Assembly (NCBI RefSeq): GCF_900129975.1
Contig: NZ_FSRG01000006.1
Span: forward strand, 492,636 to 556,635
From: Halodesulfovibrio marinisediminis DSM 17456
GTDB lineage: Bacteria; Desulfobacterota; Desulfovibrionia; Desulfovibrionales; Desulfovibrionaceae
Direction: 5' to 3'
Length of the DNA stretch: 64,000 nt
Position 1 is the first letter of the stretch; every line of letters begins with the position of its first letter. The translations under genes and the position numbers were made by a program. The notes beneath the pieces were generated by a model. That model did no database searches, was not told the origin of the DNA, and worked only from the letters and a program-made list of their open reading frames with translations. Shown here piece after piece: positions 18,577 to 28,426 of the stretch.

Positions 18577-18625
18577 TGCCTAAGGGCTTTTTAGCCTGTC
18601 CACTTGACGGGGGTCAGACCAAACA

Positions 18626-18639
18626 CCAGGGGGGCTTTT
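18626..18639 (-). terminator. 5' arm of the adhesin terminator
   Basis: This arm lies 15 bp after the stop codon of the adhesin gene on the minus strand. Its partner and U-tract are 1.28 kb away because of the IS insertion. Confidence 0.8.
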
Positions 18640-18653
18640 ATACTACATTAGGA

Positions 18654-21600
18654 TTAATTATTTTGAATAATCATTTGAATCAGTGCCATTTGATCTTCTA
18701 TACCCTCAGGAGACTCAAAAGTGATAACTTGAGAATGCGCAGAATCAGGATGTACAGTGACGGTGTAGTTCACATGATCTTGACTCACATGATCTTGCGT
18801 AACCGTTACGTAGTCATCAAAATTAGATGCGGTTAAGTCAACATGACCGCCTGAAACATCGAGCACACTACTTATATTCAAGGTATCTCCATCAGATGCA
18901 TCAAAGCCTTTGATAGTAATTTCGTCACTATTCTCTGCAATAATAAAGCGATCTGCAGCATCTGTTGTTCCGTTAAGAATATCCATACTTCCATCACTGA
19001 CTGGGGAATGCACTTCATTAATCGGTTCAGTGGTAACATGTAGATCGTGTGTAACAGAATGCTGAGTAGCAGTGTCCGTCACTTTAATATGCAAAGTCTC
19101 ATCAGTGGCGTGCGCACCTTCAGCCAATTGAATTTGACCAGTTGCAGCATCAATTGAGTATGAGGTGTCGTCCGCACTTAATTCATTACCATTCTTGTCT
19201 ACCAAGGAGAATGCAAGATCGTCAGCATCATTCAACGGAGCGGCAGTTGCTACCACATGAGAGCCAAAGGAATCATCATAGTACACGGTTGAAGTTGCAG
19301 AACCTTCAGCCCCGGCTGGATGCGATGCTACACTTATATCGTCAAGCAGAATACCACAGGACCCCCTATCATATTCTCTAAATTCAAGGATTGCTGAGCC
19401 CCCATCAATATCATATTCCGCAAAATCAATTGTTGCGACAAACTGACTCCATTCATCTCCACAATGAATGTACTTGTCATTTACTTTATGCCCGTTAAGG
19501 AACACACTGAATTTTTGCTTGCCGTCAAAGATGCCTGAACCGCTTACTCTTTCCTTATAATAAAATGCTAACGTCGCAGTCGTGGCTCCCTCTTCAAAAG
19601 TAACTTCTTGAGTCAAGGTGTTACCAATCCGACCAGACTTTCCATCTACGGAGTCAAGCTCAACGAAGTTACCACTATGAGCAGTTCCCCAAGTTGGGGA
19701 ATTACCCTCTGCAGATTGAATTTCTATCTTACCCTGATGTATCCTATTACTCCAGTGAGCGCTTCCTTCTTCAAAACCACCATTAAGAACTTCTTCTGTG
19801 TTGTACTGCACAAATCCAGAAAGAAGCGGGGAGTTGTGGACGGTGTCATGATGATTGTTTCCTACGTCTGCAACATCTTTAAATGTCGCTCCCGTGCCAC
19901 CATCATCTAGCACTGCTTCGACATGAATCTGCTTACCCACATCGCTGTTTTGCAGAACATAATCTTCACCTGTTCCGAGTTCATTTCCGTGCTCGTCAAG
20001 CCATTTATAGGAAATATCGATATCATCAGAAGCGGAATCTACATCTGTATACTCTAGCTTTGCAGAAAGGGTTGCCCCCACTTCCATAACACCGTTAATT
20101 TCAACACTACCTTCAGGGGCTTCATTCACATCTGTGACTAAAACAGGAATAGTCTCTTGAGTAGGGGTTACATCAGAACTTACAGCCTCTACAGTTAATT
20201 CATATACAGGGGTTGCATCTACCGATAAAATTTCAACCTGTTGCAGGTTATTTTCTCCACCAGTTGCACCAGTAAATCCAAAGTGAGCAGTAGTGCTATC
20301 CCCTAATTGGGCAGATAAATCACCTTTCCACTGAAGAACCTGACCGGAATCCAATGTAGCTTTAAACAGTTGCTCGCTGGCATCCCAAGTGAAAACAACA
20401 TCATGCCAAGCTCCATCCTCAAGTTCTCCTACAGCAACCACGCTAGGATCATTTTGTGAATGAACAACATTTCCGTCTGTGTGAATTGCCATGTGATCAT
20501 TACGCAAGTCATTGTGCCCACCATTATGGTACGTATCAAATTCAACGACTAACGCCTTATCAACATCAGCTCCAATAATTCCGCCGTGGTTAGTTTGATC
20601 CACGTCAACCGGTTTAGAACGGAGCATGAACGTCATTCAGTCCGCACCATCCTTATTACCGAAGAACATTTTTGCTGTAAGCGTAAAGTCTTTTGTTACG
20701 TCAAAAGCTTGCTCTGACCACACAGATCCTTCCTGGCTATTCTCTGCCGTTGTTAACGTGTAAACAGAACCATTATTCTTAGCATCACCAACAGTATCAT
20801 AGGACCAGCTTGGTGATTCAAAATCTAGCTCCACGCCTTCTTTAACAGTTACGACACCACTCTTAGGATCAATTTCAAACTTATCGTTATGTGTTAACAA
20901 ACGGTACTTAACGATTGAGTCACCAGCATCTAAGTCTCGAGCATCAAGATCTAAAACAATCCGATCGCCTGTTTTAGTAGCACCATGCACTGTCTTAGGA
21001 ATCTCAACAGGCTTTAGAGAACTCGTAAATTCTGGGGCAAATTCATTCACATCAGTTACTTCGATTGTAACAGAATCAACAGTTTTATTGCCAGCTAAGT
21101 CTGTAACCTGAACTTCTAATGTGCCGCCAGGATTTGAAGATTCTGCATCCATAACACCGGCAGCAATACCAGCTGGAGTTACAGAGATTGAACCACTATC
21201 ATCAATAGTGAACCAGTCATTGTCATTACCACTTACGATTTCAAATGTTACCTGCTCGTTTGCAGAGACCTTAGCAACATGCTGACCATCGCTGTTTTCA
21301 ACAACTGGACTGTTCGTAATAGTTACATCTGGAGCAGTCAGGTCGACTGTCATGTCTTTCACCACGGTGTGGTGCAGGTTCTCGTTACCGGCTTTGTCGA
21401 TGCTGCTTACGGTAAACTCAAGGCTCTTGCCGTCCCAGCCATCTTGCACCGGTACATCAAAGGTGAAAGATTTGTTCGCTATATCCGCTGCGGTCTAAAC
21501 ATGGTGATGACCTGCAAGGGAAGCGGACTCGCCCTCTGCGTATACAGACAGCACTACCTTGTCGCCTGCTTCAAGGCCGGTTCCTTCGAGACTGTATAGC

Positions 21601-22762
21601 CTGCACGCAGTCGCTTACCTCTTTGATATTAAGGTAACCGCCAGCACCTTCGGATACCTCAAGAACACCATCGGACGGAGCCTTTGTATCAATTATCAAG
21701 TCAAGAGCTGTTGACTCTGAAAAATTACCAGCCAAATCTGTTGCTGTTACTGCAAAAGAGTGACTCCCATCTTCCAGAGCTGTTTGACCAGCGCCTAAAA
21801 GGCTAAGACTCCAGCTTCCATCACTTCCGGCGGTGGTAGTTCCTACGACAACTCCATTTTCATCAGTAATCGTAACTAAAGAATTAGGCTCCGCAACTCC
21901 ATTTGCAACCGGAGTCGCATCAGATGTTAAGCCATCTGTAGCATCACTTCCTGAATCTGAATCAATAGAAAGCTGTGAAGGTGCGGAAGGAGCCTGTGTA
22001 TCAATAACGACTTGAAGGGGCGCTGAAGGATCAGAAGTATTACCATAAGCATCAGCTGATGTAACAGAAACAGAATGGGCACCATCACTCAACTTTGAAG
22101 CAGTGTAAGACCAATCACCAGCAGCATTTGCTTTTGCTTCACCAACTGCAACACCATCAATGAACACTGTGACAAGAGCATACGGCTCTGTATTACCAGT
22201 AAAAGTTGGAGCTGCAACATTGGTAATATTATCAGAAGAAAAGCGTCCAGAATCAGAGGCTGCGATCATATCAACAACACCTGGAGTTTCTGGAGCAGTA
22301 ACATCAACAGCCCCATCTTCTAAGACGGCACCTTCAGAGCTATGTACTAACTCAAATGTTCCGGAAGTTTTTTCAAGGGAGTCTCCCCCGCCCAACAACT
22401 CTCCAAACCCCTCTTCAAAACCAGCCATCCCACTGGTAAGAGAATTGGCTCCTGCAGATCCGTCCCCCCCCGGCAGCAGTAACAACGTCTGTAACCCCTA
22501 ACAGTAAATCTTGTAAGGACATCTCGAGGTTATTAATCCGAACGTCGACATGCTCCATAAATTCAGAAAAATTCTGCAATACATAGCTTCCGCCATTTGC
22601 AAAAGTGATGACGAGATTTTCTGCATCATCAATAGAATAATCAGCCATCTTAGGATTAAAAGTGATATTAAGATCAGTCTCAGCAATTAATTCAACTTGG
22701 TTGCTAGTGCCAGTTTCAGGCACAGGCATATCGATTACTGCATTTAAAGTAACAATAGACAT
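18654..22762 (-). pseudogene. LapA/Bap-like type I secreted adhesin with lectin domain, broken by four lesions
   Basis: Four open pieces (22762-22415, 22485-21571, 21449-20637, 20636-18654) read as one protein. Lesions are a +1 shift in a G8 tract at 22463-22470, a net +1 shift near 21585, TAG at 21497-21495 and TGA at 20639-20637. Removing the two extra bases leaves exactly 1369 codons. Domains in order: LapA-like N-terminal module ending in TAAGG (residues 95-99), three Bap-type Ig-like repeats, a cadherin-like domain (VTDVNEFAPEF), an L-type lectin domain, a carbohydrate-binding-like jelly-roll, a cadherin-like domain, and a C-terminal type I secretion region. The neighbouring exporter is the probable secretion route. 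It is inactive as written unless slippage and stop read-through occur. Confidence 0.88.
22463..22470 (-). repeat. G8 tract inside the adhesin gene
   Basis: Eight Gs on the minus strand follow GCTGCC. With eight the frame ends within about 15 codons; with seven it continues through the Ig-like repeats. The tract encodes the Gly residues after Ala-Ala of TAAGG. Confidence 0.85.
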
Positions 22763-22770
22763 CCCCCCCC
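22763..22770 (-). repeat. G8 tract touching the adhesin start codon
   Basis: Eight Gs on the minus strand directly precede the ATG at 22762. They occupy the place of a Shine-Dalgarno sequence with no spacer, so length changes would alter initiation. Confidence 0.75.
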
Positions 22771-23212
22771 AGGGTAGAAAATTATATTAGCTCGTAAACA
22801 TAGTGTGTTACACCCACTCAAAAAACTACAACAGCCGAAGCTAAAGCAAGTTAGCGCTGTTTACTTTATACTTTTTCAACCGACAACCCATTTTTTTACT
22901 CTCAAGAAAACGAAATAGTTGGCTAAAAGTAGGCCATCTGTCCAACGAACTATCCTTTTTCGTAGGCTGCCGACTATCTATTCTGAAATCTATTTCAAGT
23001 ATGTTTTTTGCACTACTTCAAACAAGTTATTTTCAAATTAACGTTTATAATATAAGCACATTAGGAGCAAAACTGCGGCTCCAACAAATTAATAGCTCCC
23101 CTCTGACAGAAAGATTAAACAAGACGTCCTTATTCTTAAAGAGTTTCCCCATCGAGGGCTCGCTCCTTAAGTTGCTCCTTCTCCGCTTCTATTCATTTCG
23201 CAAACAGAAAAA
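22771..23212. other. Divergent intergenic region between the adhesin and the small membrane protein
   Basis: About 440 bp with no supported gene. It should contain the adhesin promoter. The plus-strand open frame that begins at 23001 is only a read-in to the small gene at 23274. Confidence 0.45.
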
Positions 23213-23241
23213 TTCACACAGCCCTCAATATAAGCTATTGT
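23213..23241 (+). promoter_or_regulatory. Promoter of the first small membrane protein
   Basis: TTCACA at 23213-23218, a 17-bp spacer and TATTGT at 23236-23241. The same layout (TTCACA, 17 bp, TATGAT) precedes the paralogue at 28427, and the flanking CAGAAAAATTCACACA is shared, which supports the call. Confidence 0.7.
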
Positions 23242-23273
23242 ATAAGATACGACCTAAAAAAGGAGTCTCCCCA

Positions 23274-23495
23274 ATGCTTAAACGGGTTCTAATAGGCTGG
23301 GTTGGTCTAATACTGTCTTGCGGAGGGCTTGAAATTGCACTCTACGGACATTACAGCTGGAATTATCGAAATCCAATTGCAACAAGAGTGATGGATGGGC
23401 TTATGGGTATCATCGGTATCTACATGATCTTATATGCATTTGCCCCAAACATAGCTCTTAAAATTTCAAAAAAAATATTTAGGCGGCAGGAATAA
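23274..23495 (+). CDS. Small two-helix membrane protein (paralogue 1)
   Basis: This 73-aa protein starts at the ATG at 23274, with AGGAG nine bases upstream; the frame is open further back, but the paralogue at 28427 begins at the same residue (MLKRVLIG). Two hydrophobic segments lie at about 4-25 and 41-60, separated by ALYGHYSWNYRNP, and a basic tail ends it. Family unknown. The two copies bracket the GGDEF and DUF2339 genes, and share promoter and leader, so they arose by duplication. Confidence 0.75.
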   Translation: MLKRVLIGWVGLILSCGGLEIALYGHYSWNYRNPIATRVMDGLMGIIGIYMILYAFAPNIALKISKKIFRRQE

Positions 23496-23598
23496 ATCGC
23501 AAGACAGCAACTAAACTTACTGCCCATCGTAATATTTAATTCTGATCAGTTGCCATCATATGTTAATGTAAAAAAATCCTAACATTGGAGAACAGATA

Positions 23599-24498
23599 GT
23601 GGGAACTGATTATTCTAAAAACATCCTAGCTGCCATCACAGACGGAATTTATGCTGTAAATAAAGAGCGTAAAATTTTCTTTTGGAACAATTCCGCTGAA
23701 AAGCTGACTGGGTATACTTCTGCAGAAGTGCTTGGTGCACGCTGTGCTGACAATCTGTTATGTCATGTTGATGCAAAAGGTACAGAGTTGTGTAGCAATG
23801 GCTGCCCTCTTGAACCTGCCATTGAAGATGGAATCTATTCAGAACTAAGTGGTTTTTTTCATCATAAAAGTGGGTATCGCGCACCAGTTACAATTAAAGT
23901 TTCTCCATTAAGAAATGATTATGGCAAAATCATTGGGGCAGTTGAAAACTTCTCTTTGGCTACCACACGCAGCACCTTGTTAATAAAGCCTGAAAAATTA
24001 GACAATTCTCCTCTCGAAAACAAACTAGCCGAACTGAACAATGAGCATTTCAATAAGACTTCATTACTGAGCATCGCTCGCCGATCATCTCAATATGGAT
24101 TCCCCTATGGCATCCTATTCGCCGATGTAGATAACTTTAGCTATGTAAGTAAAATTTGGAACCAGTCTGTTGGGTATGACATTATCAAAATGATTGGTAA
24201 TTCTCTAAATTTTGGAATTCGAACATTTGATACGATTTCCCATTGGGGAGGAGAAAGATTTTTAATCGTTTGCCCTTACTGCAATCATGACGAGCTGGCT
24301 TACTTAGGTGAAAAACTACGTATGCTGGTTGAAAATAGCTGGTTTGAATATGAAGGAAATTTCATCAAGGTTACAGCGTCAATCGGCGGTGCAGTTGCCA
24401 ACCATGAAGAAGAGGTTTTTTCAGTGCTGCAACGTGCAAAAAAACAAATGGACCTTTGCAAGAAAAATGGAAAAAACTTGGTGCGGATCGACAGCTGA
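23599..24498 (+). CDS. PAS-GGDEF protein with degenerate GGERF motif
   Basis: The start is GTG at 23599, behind GGAG. The 299-aa protein has an N-terminal PAS domain (about 5-120) with four Cys (49, 55, 65, 69; CHVDAKGTELCSNGC), which could hold a metal or sense redox. Residues about 150-298 form a GGDEF domain, but the signature is GGERF (217-221) with Arg for the second acidic residue. That should impair or abolish cyclic-di-GMP synthesis, leaving a possible sensor or binding role. No EAL domain or membrane helix is present. Its closeness to a LapA-like adhesin, a typical cyclic-di-GMP target, is suggestive only. Confidence 0.88.
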   Translation: MGTDYSKNILAAITDGIYAVNKERKIFFWNNSAEKLTGYTSAEVLGARCADNLLCHVDAKGTELCSNGCPLEPAIEDGIYSELSGFFHHKSGYRAPVTIKVSPLRNDYGKIIGAVENFSLATTRSTLLIKPEKLDNSPLENKLAELNNEHFNKTSLLSIARRSSQYGFPYGILFADVDNFSYVSKIWNQSVGYDIIKMIGNSLNFGIRTFDTISHWGGERFLIVCPYCNHDELAYLGEKLRMLVENSWFEYEGNFIKVTASIGGAVANHEEEVFSVLQRAKKQMDLCKKNGKNLVRIDS

Positions 24499-24851
24499 CC
24501 CTGACTCTCCTTATAACGCAAGGACCATTTAACCTACCTCTCCCCCAGCACCATCGATATTAAAAAGCCCCTACTTTTAATCAGATAAAAACTTTTTATA
24601 CCATCAGCAGCATGCCCTGTTTGAAACCTTTCTTTGCACATAGTTATCCCAAAACGTAACATGCAAGGCCCTCATCAAGGCTCCTCAACTAAATTGAGTC
24701 TTGTACCCTTTCTTATTTTTTCTTCTCAAATGTAATACTGCGGTTAACCATTACGTTGCTTATCATCGAACATCCCCCATATGCAGTGCACACTAGGACC
24801 AATATAATATTATTAAAGTAAAGCCAGCCCCAGCCTAGAAGGAATAAGACT
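24499..24851. other. Intergenic region before the DUF2339 gene
   Basis: About 350 bp. I see no RNA gene, terminator hairpin or clear promoter here. Confidence 0.35.
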
Positions 24852-27800
24852 ATGGAACTGCCCTACGTGTTGGAAGTACCTTATTATATGGGAGTACTTA
24901 TAGGCATAATTGGGATCGTGCTATTTGGCATCGGGGTGTTTTGCTTAGCCACGGCATTTATCTTGCCATTGATAAATCGCAGCCGCATTAACAAGCTACG
25001 AAAAAAACATGTCCGGATTTCTAACGTCATTAAGGAACTAACTGTTCTTCTTGAAAAGGATGGAAGTCCCCCCCACGATGCACTCAAGCACGAACAGCCG
25101 TCCACGTCTGCTCAACCGCACCAAAAGCTTAACCCAACTGTTGTACCACAAGACAACGCAAAGTCCCCAAAAAAACTCAACGATGAAAATCCGTTTGACA
25201 TCCCATTGCAAGTTTGGGGCAGTAGTATTGTCCTTATCTTTGCAGGATTTTTCCTATTTAAAAATTCAATGGAAGCATTCATTGGTGTAACTGGTTGGTT
25301 ATGCTGCTTGATTATGCCATGGGTAAATCGCAACAGTATCAAAAGACTACATGAAGAGACAGAACGACTCGCGACTATCGCAAAAAAGCTAGCAGTTATT
25401 CTAAAAAAGAAAGGGCATTCTGTCCCAGACAAACTCAATCCCTCTCCCTTGGCTCCTGCTCAAACATATCCTCACTCAGACTCAACACCAGCAACAGATA
25501 CAATATCCAGTAGCAACGCTGAACAATCATTTCATACACAGCTAACAGTCTTAGGCGGCTCAATCTTCCTTATGTTTACAGCGTTCTTCCTACTTAATAT
25601 TTCAATATTAACAATCATTGGAGTGTGCCTTGGGCTATTTTGTTTGACGAATAGAACCCTTATCAACAAACTACTTGAAGAAGCTGAACGGCTTAATTCT
25701 ATCGTTCAAGAACTAACGACCATTCTTGAAATAGAAGGGAGTTATGCCCCGGAAACGCTTAAGACCGAACTATCTTTGCACGTTACTCCAGCATATGATG
25801 TCCCTGCTCCAGCAATCGCAACAGAGAATGCAGTTGCGGATGGCGAGGAGCTAGAATTTACATTCGAAAAGGAAGAGCCTGTTTCAACACCAGATGAAGC
25901 TAAACCAACATCAAAGGGTAATATCGGATTTGAGCAACAATTTGGTGTACGGCTTCCGGTGTGGATCGGCGGTATTGCCCTTACACTTTCAGGCTTTTTC
26001 CTAGTTAAATATTCAATTGATATGAATCTGCTTACCCCTCCTATTCGTGTCATATTGGGTGGTCTGTTAGGTGGAATATTACTTTATGGTGCAGAATGGG
26101 TACGAAGAAAACCACACTTTGCCAACGGCATTCGTATTGCCCAATCCCTATCCGGATCTGGAATTGCAGTGCTTTACGCATCTCTCTTCGCAGCAACCAG
26201 TCTTTACCAACTCATTCCATACTTCCTTGGCTTTTTGGGAATGGGAGCAGTTACTGCTATAGCCGTTGCTCTTTCATTAAAACATGGTTCCCCTATTGCA
26301 TTGCTTGGTCTCATAGGTGGTTTTTGGACACCAGCCTTAGTAGGATCAAGTGCTCCCCACACACTCCCCTTATTTATTTACCTGTATTTATTATTCATCG
26401 GCTTAATGACTGTCATAAAACGTAAGAACTGGTGGATACTGTCTATACCTACCTTGCTTGGTGCATTCTTCTGGGTAGTTTTTTGGACAACCAACATATT
26501 TACTCAAAGTGATACTGTTTGGCTTGGACTCTTCTTGATTGCAGTCAGTGTCACCATCGTTATCAGTTCAAAACTGTCTTATGAAAAAGAAATAACAGAT
26601 GTCAGGACAACATCCTATTATACCTCCATCCTAAATTATGGCGGGCTTAGTGGTGCTCTAATACTAATGGGGATTATCACAGGCAAAGCCGGATTTGACG
26701 TTCTTGAATGGTCACTATTTGGCTTACTTACAGCTGGAGGTATTAGTCTGGCCTACTTCAATGATCGCTTATACGGGTTTGCACCCTGGGTATCCATGGT
26801 CGTAACCATAGGAATGCTCATTGCGTGGAAAACTCCAGATATACACACGTTTGCATTAACACTTACTGCTTTTGCATTAACGTTTGCGGGAGCCGGATAT
26901 ATTTTACTGTGGCGCACTAAGTTGCCACTACTCTGGGCTGGTCTCACTGGAGCAGCTACTATTGTTTTTTATCTACTGGCTTACTTCAAACTGCGGCATA
27001 CGGGATTGGTAGATGCTATTGCATCATTCTGGACCATCACGGCTATCACGCTTGCAGGGATAGCAGTCTACACAGTGCAAAAAATACGATTCTACTACCA
27101 AGACCATCCGTATCAAGACCACTTGCTGGCACTGTTTGCAGCAAATGCAACAGCATTTATCTCCATTGCACTCACCATTGAATTACAACGAGACTTCCTG
27201 CCCGTGGCATTCGCAGCAGAAATGTTTGCCATTGCATGGATCAATAGCCGGATACCAATCAAAGCATTACGTCCTATCTGCATGGCACTAGCACTGTCTT
27301 TTGTCATCCTGTTACTCCCGCAGCTACATCTACTAGTAACCCTCCTGATGATATCTGGCATATGGCTTGACAAACAACGTGTAATAGAAGGGCTTAGTAT
27401 TCCTATTGTTCAATGGCCCGCATTCCAGCTTGGTATTCCAGCAACTATGTTTTTGGGTGCGAGCTTCTTCCTCCGACGAGATAACGATGACAATTCGGTA
27501 CGAACCTTAGAGTTAGCAGCAGTAGTACTGACTACAGTGATGGGATATTACCTGACTCGCCATGCATTCTATGTTGGTCTGGACGACATTCTCTTTGCCA
27601 AAGCAGGCTTGCTCCAACGTGGTGTGATCACAAATCTATTGTTTATCATAGGACTAGCATGGTTATTCATTGGTGGACGGTTTGAGCGGATCGCCTTGTC
27701 CTTGGGCGGAGCAGGACTATGCATAATTGCTATATTCCGAATCGTATTTTTTGACCTATTAATCCACAACCCACTCTGGGCACACCAAAGAATCGAAGGA

Positions 27801-28277
27801 TGGCTTGTGATTAACAGTCTGCTACTACCTTATGGCCTCCCCCTGCTATGGACATGGATTGCTGGTAGCAAGCTCCCTCTCAAAAATAAGGAGCCGTGGA
27901 CAAACTGCACACGCGGATTCACGCTTCTGCTACTCTTTGTTTTGATCAACTTGAACGTCCGCTATTTTTTCCATGGAGAATATCTGGATATCGGCATCAC
28001 AACAAATGCGGAAATCTACACCTACTCCGTCACATGGCTAATACTTGCTGTTTCCCTGCTGCTTGCAGGCGTTGTTTCACAGGTAAAAATGCTGCGCTAC
28101 GCCTCACTTGGGGTCATGATTTTAACGGTCGGGAAGGTATTCCTCTATGATGCTTCCGAACTAGAAGGTTTGTACCGAGTATTCTCCTTCTTAGGATTGG
28201 GAGTAAGCCTGCTTGGCCTCAGCTGGTTCTACACTCGTTTTATTTTCAAAGAGAATGTGCCGCCTCCATCAAAATGA
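24852..28277 (+). CDS. DUF2339 multi-pass membrane protein with triplicated N-terminal module
   Basis: This 1141-aa protein starts at ATG 24852 (AGGAAT upstream). From about residue 358 it is a DUF2339 protein with more than twenty predicted membrane helices (for example WIGGIALTLSGFFLVKYSI). The family function is unknown. Before that, three copies of one module occur at about 1-80, 112-200 and 226-310: paired membrane helices followed by an amphipathic segment (INKLRKKHVRISNVIKELTVLLEK and relatives) and a Pro/Ser-rich linker. An acidic linker (330-355) joins them to the core. The C-terminal core matches usual family length; the extra N-terminus is the unusual part. Confidence 0.9.
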   Translation: MELPYVLEVPYYMGVLIGIIGIVLFGIGVFCLATAFILPLINRSRINKLRKKHVRISNVIKELTVLLEKDGSPPHDALKHEQPSTSAQPHQKLNPTVVPQDNAKSPKKLNDENPFDIPLQVWGSSIVLIFAGFFLFKNSMEAFIGVTGWLCCLIMPWVNRNSIKRLHEETERLATIAKKLAVILKKKGHSVPDKLNPSPLAPAQTYPHSDSTPATDTISSSNAEQSFHTQLTVLGGSIFLMFTAFFLLNISILTIIGVCLGLFCLTNRTLINKLLEEAERLNSIVQELTTILEIEGSYAPETLKTELSLHVTPAYDVPAPAIATENAVADGEELEFTFEKEEPVSTPDEAKPTSKGNIGFEQQFGVRLPVWIGGIALTLSGFFLVKYSIDMNLLTPPIRVILGGLLGGILLYGAEWVRRKPHFANGIRIAQSLSGSGIAVLYASLFAATSLYQLIPYFLGFLGMGAVTAIAVALSLKHGSPIALLGLIGGFWTPALVGSSAPHTLPLFIYLYLLFIGLMTVIKRKNWWILSIPTLLGAFFWVVFWTTNIFTQSDTVWLGLFLIAVSVTIVISSKLSYEKEITDVRTTSYYTSILNYGGLSGALILMGIITGKAGFDVLEWSLFGLLTAGGISLAYFNDRLYGFAPWVSMVVTIGMLIAWKTPDIHTFALTLTAFALTFAGAGYILLWRTKLPLLWAGLTGAATIVFYLLAYFKLRHTGLVDAIASFWTITAITLAGIAVYTVQKIRFYYQDHPYQDHLLALFAANATAFISIALTIELQRDFLPVAFAAEMFAIAWINSRIPIKALRPICMALALSFVILLLPQLHLLVTLLMISGIWLDKQRVIEGLSIPIVQWPAFQLGIPATMFLGASFFLRRDNDDNSVRTLELAAVVLTTVMGYYLTRHAFYVGLDDILFAKAGLLQRGVITNLLFIIGLAWLFIGGRFERIALSLGGAGLCIIAIFRIVFFDLLIHNPLWAHQRIEGWLVINSLLLPYGLPLLWTWIAGSKLPLKNKEPWTNCTRGFTLLLLFVLINLNVRYFFHGEYLDIGITTNAEIYTYSVTWLILAVSLLLAGVVSQVKMLRYASLGVMILTVGKVFLYDASELEGLYRVFSFLGLGVSLLGLSWFYTRFIFKENVPPPSK

Positions 28278-28364
28278 ACGAAGGAAGACATTCCTTTAAC
28301 TAATTGAAAAATAAAATTTACGCTGAAGGACCAGCATGGTGCAGCAACATATCCAGCAGAAAAA

Positions 28365-28393
28365 TTCACACAAACCAAAAGATAAGCTATGAT
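28365..28393 (+). promoter_or_regulatory. Promoter of the second small membrane protein
   Basis: TTCACA at 28365-28370, a 17-bp spacer and TATGAT at 28388-28393, matching the promoter at 23213 in sequence and spacing. Confidence 0.72.
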
Positions 28394-28426
28394 ATGAAAT
28401 ACAGCCTTTAACAAGGAGCCCAGAAC

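Larger units (their letters stand above)
17341..18621 (+). mobile_element. IS3-family (IS150-like) insertion sequence, degenerate
   Basis: The element is 1281 bp. Imperfect terminal inverted repeats start TGATATGCCCCCCATTAGG (left) and TGGTCTGACCCCCGTCAAG (right, complement), both sharing GTGGACA, with the usual TG...CA tips. The 3-bp direct repeat AAC flanks it on both sides. It contains orfA and orfB in the overlapping -1 arrangement of the family, but both are frameshifted, so it should not transpose by itself. Confidence 0.92.

Noticed and set aside
23001-23273. N-terminal extension of the small membrane protein
   Set aside because: The paralogue starts at the ATG equivalent to 23274, and the promoter at 23213-23241 lies inside the extension.
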